Assembly: GCA_045546735.1 (NCBI GenBank)
Contig: JAZQDJ010000038.1
Coordinates: forward strand, 1-8,833
DNA length: 8,833 nt
Direction of reading: 5' to 3'
From: SVFI01 sp045546735
GTDB taxonomy: Bacteria > Bacillota > Clostridia > Lachnospirales > Lachnospiraceae
Part shown: positions 4,951-8,833 of the stretch, in pieces
How the letters are laid out: each line of letters opens with the position of its first letter
How positions within the stretch are numbered: position 1 is the first letter of the stretch
Notes under the pieces: model-generated
Told to the model about the DNA's origin: nothing
Databases searched by the model: none
Seen by the model: the letters and a program-made list of their open reading frames with translations, nothing else
Made by a program: the position numbers and the translations under genes

Positions 4951-7900
4951 TCACGTCTTCTTAAATTTTGCTACTTTACTTATACCGCGTTTTTTAAGAA
5001 CCTTTTTATACAACGAATACTTCGCCTTCGGAACTTTCACAACTGCATTTTTCTTAACACCTTTAAATGCATTTTTACCGACAGTACTCATTTTCAGTTT
5101 TGTTGTATAAATCGTAATTGTTTTCAACTTCTTACAATTATAAAATGCATTTGCACCGATTTTTTTCACATTTTTACCGATAGTAACCTTTGTGACATAC
5201 TTATTGCTTTTAAAGGCATTTTTCGCAATCGATGTTACCTTATAGCTAACACCGTTTACGGTAATCGTATCAGGAATGCGAATACTTTTTGTCGTCTTTT
5301 TGCGCGGCTTTTTGTATTCTACCGTACCGCTTTTAGCCGATGCCTTAGTAACCACATAAACGCCGCCGGATTTTTTATCCGTCACTTTCTCGCCCTTGGC
5401 TAACAATCTTGGGATAATAACCTGTTTACGGCTCAGTTCCTTTTTACATTTCGTACAATAAACCACCTTATCGTAACTTCCGGCTTTTTTTGTTGTCGCT
5501 GCTACCTGATTTTCTACTATCGGCGCAGCTTCTTTATGCTTCATGATTTCAATCGTAAGACTTGTTTCTACTGTCTTTCCGTTTTCTTTATATGTAATAT
5601 TTAAAGTCTTTTTGCCGATTGTTGAAACAGTAATCGCCTCTGCATTTGTTGTATATCCGCTCACTTCGCCTGTGTAACCGTCCGAATAAGTTGCTTTTAC
5701 AACAAGATCGGATAAATCAATCTTTTCACCGACACAGGACTGCAGTTCCTTCTTTTCCGCCGAAATGGAATCCGGTACCAAAGCGTCATTGTGAATCACC
5801 TGAATCTTTAATTGTTCTGTACCGCTTTCATGATCGCTGTCACCGGCAGCTGTTATTTCAATTACTACACTTCCGACTTTTAATCCACTGATCACGCCAT
5901 CTTGGCTGACACTTGCTATCGTCGGATTTTTTGAAAGATATGTAATTTCACCATATCCGGATGCACTTTCAACACAAATACTATTTCCGGATTTAACAGT
6001 TTCTGATTCAATCGCAAATGTAGGCATTTGCTGCGCTTTCTCAATGGAAAAGGCAATTTCATTGGTGGTATCCGCATAATTATTAAGCCCCGATACCATC
6101 ACCTTTGCCGTATTTTCACCCGCATTTACGTTATTTGAATATGAAATTTCATAATCCTTTCCTTCATACAGCATCATTCCCTGATCATAGACAATCACAG
6201 ACGGCTGCTTTTCTTTTCCGTCGTAAGAATATATCTCATCATCTACTATCTGTACTGTACAATTTTGCATAGAAGTATTGAGCGTATACGGAGTCCAAGT
6301 AAACGTCGGCGAATTAAACAAACAAGCCGAATTGTATTCACCTTTCACACCCACCCATGAGTTACTCTTGGCAGAAGGATAATATATTGTAGCAGTTACA
6401 TTATTAAAAGCTGCACTGCTCGCCGGTGCTCCGTCTATTAATGACTCTTTCTTCAAAGAAGGTGCACCGCCTCTAAAATAGAGATGACGTATAAACGTAT
6501 TATCACAAAAACAATCAAGACCTATCATCGAAACACTTTCCGGAAAAATGATAGTCTTTGTTCCGCCTGTCTTTTGAAAAGCACCGTCACCGATTGTTGT
6601 CACACCATCGGGTATCATATAAGTGCTTTTCCCGTAACCGAAAGGAAATGCAATCAACGTTGTTTTTGATTTATCGAACAAAATCCCGTCATCACTGCAA
6701 AAATATGCGTTACCCTCTGCTACCGTAATTTCTTTCAGCGAATATAGTGACAACGCAGCCCCTCCGATATATGTGACAGAAGCCGGTATATGAATCTTCT
6801 TGAAGTTGCATTCACCAAATGCATTTTCACCAATTGTTTTTACACCGTTTCCGAGAGTTACTGATGACAAACTATTGCAATTATAAAATGCATTCTGTCC
6901 GATATACGTTACGGAATCCGGAATGTTTACGCATTCCAAACCACGACATGCCCAAAATGCACCTGCCGATATCGCGGTTACTGTATTCGGAATTACAACG
7001 GCTTTGATTGTATTATTGTTTATAGAAAAAGACTTCTCCGAAATCGTGGTAATCCCTTCTTCTATTACCACTTTATTTATTTTTTCAATATAGCTATGCC
7101 AAGACGGTTTTACTGCACTCATTGCTCCGCTGCCGCTTATGATAAGCGTTCCTTCTGCATCAATAATCCATGTCAGATTGTCTCCATGCGTTCCGCTCGC
7201 AATATTTTCATCCGACCAAACAGCATATAAAGTAACCGTCCCTGCTGTTTTTCTCAAATTTTTGACTAATTTTTTATTTGCAAATTTTGTTCCCGAACCA
7301 TCCTGCGTTGTACTCCACCCCGCAAAACGATTTCCTTTTTTTACGAATGCATTATTCGTCAGATAATAGGATTCTCCATATTGACATGTCATATCCTGCA
7401 TCGTTCCGCCGGTACTTCCGTTTCCGTCAAAATGTATCGTATAAGAAAAGTTTTCAATCCAATGAGCATAAAGAGTATGCGGCGTGTTTTTGCTGACCTT
7501 AGTTGCGCTTGTCACCAATGTTCCGCCCGTCTTAGCAGTATACCAGCCGTCAAACACATATCCGTTATAACTTGCCACAGGCAATTCTCCATAAACTGCC
7601 TCGCCGCCGCATGCAACTGTCTTTGAATTTGTATCGACACTTCCGCCACATGCATCAAACGTAACTGTTACAGGTGTTCCCGCTGTAATAACCCAACTTG
7701 CACGATTTACCTGTGTATTCGTAATATATTTCTTTTTTGTCCGCTGTACATCCGTATAAATATAATACGTATACGTACTCGTCACAGAATAATTCAACGT
7801 CGATTTTCCGGAAGATGTCGCTGCCACCTGACAACTATGTGCACTTTTATTTAAAATCGTTGCACCGCTTCCTGAAATCGTCCAACTGTACGATTTAATC

Positions 7901-8049
7901 GTTTTATATGTATTAATATTTGCATTGAACGTTTCCGTTTCACCGATATACATTGTTGTCTGACCTGCTGCATAAGCATCATCACCTGTCACAAACAAAA
8001 ACAAGCACACACAACATACAAAAACAAATGAGAATAACCCTTTTTTCAT
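4951..8049 (-). CDS. Large secreted BspA-type leucine-rich-repeat surface protein with InlB-type and Ig-like domains
   Basis: The 1032-residue product has a signal peptide (hydrophobic core 5-20, AYA cleavage site near 27). Domains in order: an Ig-like region (about 30-125), two InlB B-type repeats (about 127-197 and 203-278) each ending in LYAHW or LYAVW, a THGDNLTW lead-in (287-294), and an LRR array of the BspA type (about 320-560; for example IGQNAFYNCNSL, 383-394). Then come an MBG-like domain (about 600-670), a Big_2-like domain (675-752) and a Big_3-like domain (758-835). A CTKC pair (865-868) precedes a second, lysine-rich LRR array (about 920-1032). No LPXTG, SLH or choline-binding motif is seen, so anchoring is unclear; the basic tail might hold it to wall polymers. 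Such proteins usually mediate adhesion. The start is preceded by AAGGGAG (8063-8057), which overlaps the stop of the methyltransferase gene, suggesting coupling. Confidence 0.9.
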   Translation of the reverse strand: MKKGLFSFVFVCCVCLFLFVTGDDAYAAGQTTMYIGETETFNANINTYKTIKSYSWTISGSGATILNKSAHSCQVAATSSGKSTLNYSVTSTYTYYIYTDVQRTKKKYITNTQVNRASWVITAGTPVTVTFDACGGSVDTNSKTVACGGEAVYGELPVASYNGYVFDGWYTAKTGGTLVTSATKVSKNTPHTLYAHWIENFSYTIHFDGNGSTGGTMQDMTCQYGESYYLTNNAFVKKGNRFAGWSTTQDGSGTKFANKKLVKNLRKTAGTVTLYAVWSDENIASGTHGDNLTWIIDAEGTLIISGSGAMSAVKPSWHSYIEKINKVVIEEGITTISEKSFSINNNTIKAVVIPNTVTAISAGAFWACRGLECVNIPDSVTYIGQNAFYNCNSLSSVTLGNGVKTIGENAFGECNFKKIHIPASVTYIGGAALSLYSLKEITVAEGNAYFCSDDGILFDKSKTTLIAFPFGYGKSTYMIPDGVTTIGDGAFQKTGGTKTIIFPESVSMIGLDCFCDNTFIRHLYFRGGAPSLKKESLIDGAPASSAAFNNVTATIYYPSAKSNSWVGVKGEYNSACLFNSPTFTWTPYTLNTSMQNCTVQIVDDEIYSYDGKEKQPSVIVYDQGMMLYEGKDYEISYSNNVNAGENTAKVMVSGLNNYADTTNEIAFSIEKAQQMPTFAIESETVKSGNSICVESASGYGEITYLSKNPTIASVSQDGVISGLKVGSVVIEITAAGDSDHESGTEQLKIQVIHNDALVPDSISAEKKELQSCVGEKIDLSDLVVKATYSDGYTGEVSGYTTNAEAITVSTIGKKTLNITYKENGKTVETSLTIEIMKHKEAAPIVENQVAATTKKAGSYDKVVYCTKCKKELSRKQVIIPRLLAKGEKVTDKKSGGVYVVTKASAKSGTVEYKKPRKKTTKSIRIPDTITVNGVSYKVTSIAKNAFKSNKYVTKVTIGKNVKKIGANAFYNCKKLKTITIYTTKLKMSTVGKNAFKGVKKNAVVKVPKAKYSLYKKVLKKRGISKVAKFKKT

Positions 8050-8061
8050 CCAAACACTCCC

Positions 8062-8736
8062 TTACCACACAAACGGTATCATACGATACTTCACTTTCTT
8101 TTTGTACTCTTTGTATCCTGCAAGTCCCTCTTCCAGAACACTCTCTTCATTTTTAATTCTCTTTACAAGTAAAAACGGATAAATGCAGAAAATCGCGAAT
8201 CCAATCCACGAACCGAGTACCACAGGAATTGCCAAGAATAAAAGTACCGTCGAAAAATACATCGGATGACGTACCACTCCATAAAGCCCCGTGTCAATCA
8301 CCTTCTGTTCTTCCTGCACCTCCACTGTACGCGACAAATACACATTCTCACGCATCACTTCTGCATAAAGGCCGTATGATACAAGCAAAATGACCGCCGC
8401 AATAATCACTACCGGAAACGGAACATATGTCCATCCAAATCTAAAATCCAATGCCGACAGAATAAATCCTGCCAAAAACATAATCAGCGATGCACCGATT
8501 ACCTTCTTCTGTTCTCCTTCACTTTCTTTGCTTTTTAATCTCTTTTCCAATAATTCCGGGCTCTTAACAAAAAGCACTACTCCTAATAAAAACATCGGAA
8601 CAAACAACAGACCTATAAATATCCATCCATTAAAATAGTTCCATGTTCCGGCCGGCAAAAACAACAACAAACCGACCATCAGTAATCCCGCTATATATTT
8701 GGTTAATGCGCTTATGATTAGTTTTGTTTTGCTCAT
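8062..8736 (-). CDS. Membrane methyltransferase of the isoprenylcysteine carboxyl methyltransferase (ICMT/PEMT) type
   Basis: The 224-residue protein is largely hydrophobic, with segments at about 7-28, 36-58, 78-96, 104-125 and 159-192. The C-terminal part carries the family signature: GLYGVVRHPMY (150-160, with R156, H157 and P158), then a glutamate pair (E197, E198) in RIKNEESVLEEGL and an arginine near the end (R218) in VKYRMIPF. In bacteria these proteins use S-adenosylmethionine, with the methyl acceptor mostly unknown. Prenylated protein is unlikely to be the target in a bacterium; a lipid or small molecule is more likely. GGAGG at 8748-8744 lies seven bases before the ATG. The next gene starts 12 bases after its stop, so the two are probably one transcription unit. 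Confidence 0.85.
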   Translation of the reverse strand: MSKTKLIISALTKYIAGLLMVGLLLFLPAGTWNYFNGWIFIGLLFVPMFLLGVVLFVKSPELLEKRLKSKESEGEQKKVIGASLIMFLAGFILSALDFRFGWTYVPFPVVIIAAVILLVSYGLYAEVMRENVYLSRTVEVQEEQKVIDTGLYGVVRHPMYFSTVLLFLAIPVVLGSWIGFAIFCIYPFLLVKRIKNEESVLEEGLAGYKEYKKKVKYRMIPFVW

Positions 8737-8826
8737 GGAATAACCTCCAGTATGATTTTAAATGTACTCCATATTCATATCAAATTCAATACTTAAATTC
8801 TATATATAACTGTCACATTTCCTTTT

Positions 8827-8832
8827 ATTATA
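8827..8832 (-). promoter_or_regulatory. Candidate -10 element for the methyltransferase gene
   Basis: TATAAT is present on the minus strand at the window edge, about 90 bases before the methyltransferase ATG. The matching -35 would lie outside the window, so only half of the promoter can be seen. The 8737-8833 stretch is AT-rich, has no open frame of its own, and otherwise holds only the ribosome binding site. Confidence 0.3.
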
Positions 8833-8833
8833 G

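Noticed and set aside
4138..7626. Several plus-strand frames of 60-126 codons opposite the GNAT and LRR genes.
   Set aside because: They lie fully antisense to well-supported genes, have composition typical of shadow frames, and lack ribosome sites.
4951..8049. Repeated short DNA segments such as AAATGCATTT within the LRR gene as a CRISPR-like or mobile repeat.
   Set aside because: They encode the repeated NAF/IG segments of the LRR units and are spaced accordingly; this is protein repeat structure.

Overview
The window looks like a stretch of chromosome from a Gram-positive, AT-rich member of the Clostridia, most likely Lachnospiraceae. This is an inference from three things: strong GGAGG-type ribosome binding sites, a lipoprotein with a Bacillota-style lipobox, and a large secreted BspA-type leucine-rich-repeat protein with InlB-type repeats and a lysine-rich C-terminal module of a kind common in that family. 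Every gene I can support reads on the minus strand, so transcription runs from high to low coordinates. Open frames on the plus strand look like shadows.

Right part (about 8833 down to 4951): a small membrane methyltransferase of the isoprenylcysteine carboxyl methyltransferase (ICMT) type (8062-8736) is followed after 12 bases by a 1032-residue exported surface protein (4951-8049). The latter has a signal peptide, two InlB B-type repeats, an LRR array, several Ig-like domains and a second, very basic LRR array at the C terminus. Middle part (4950-4074): a 180-base gap carries a possible 11-codon leader peptide and a strong hairpin. It precedes a GNAT acetyltransferase (4123-4770), which ends at a clear intrinsic terminator.

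Left part (about 4073 down to 1): a 302-base gene-free stretch (3821-4122) contains that terminator, a cluster of T(A/G/C)CCCA-type motifs, two inverted repeats and a candidate promoter. Downstream lie six tightly packed genes: a divergent aspartate/ornithine-type carbamoyltransferase, a SpoIIAA/STAS-like small protein, a four-helix membrane protein, a lipoprotein, a DUF1349 (concanavalin A-like) protein, and the N-terminal 241 residues of an S41-type peptidase cut by the window edge. Four of the five junctions overlap (three as ATGA). At the fifth, the ribosome binding site overlaps the previous stop codon. This arrangement suggests one co-translated unit, but its job cannot be read from known pathways.

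The six-gene unit, with an enzyme whose carbamoyl-phosphate contacts appear altered and a motif-rich upstream region, is the best candidate here for something undescribed. No tRNA, rRNA, CRISPR array, insertion sequence or phage gene was seen.
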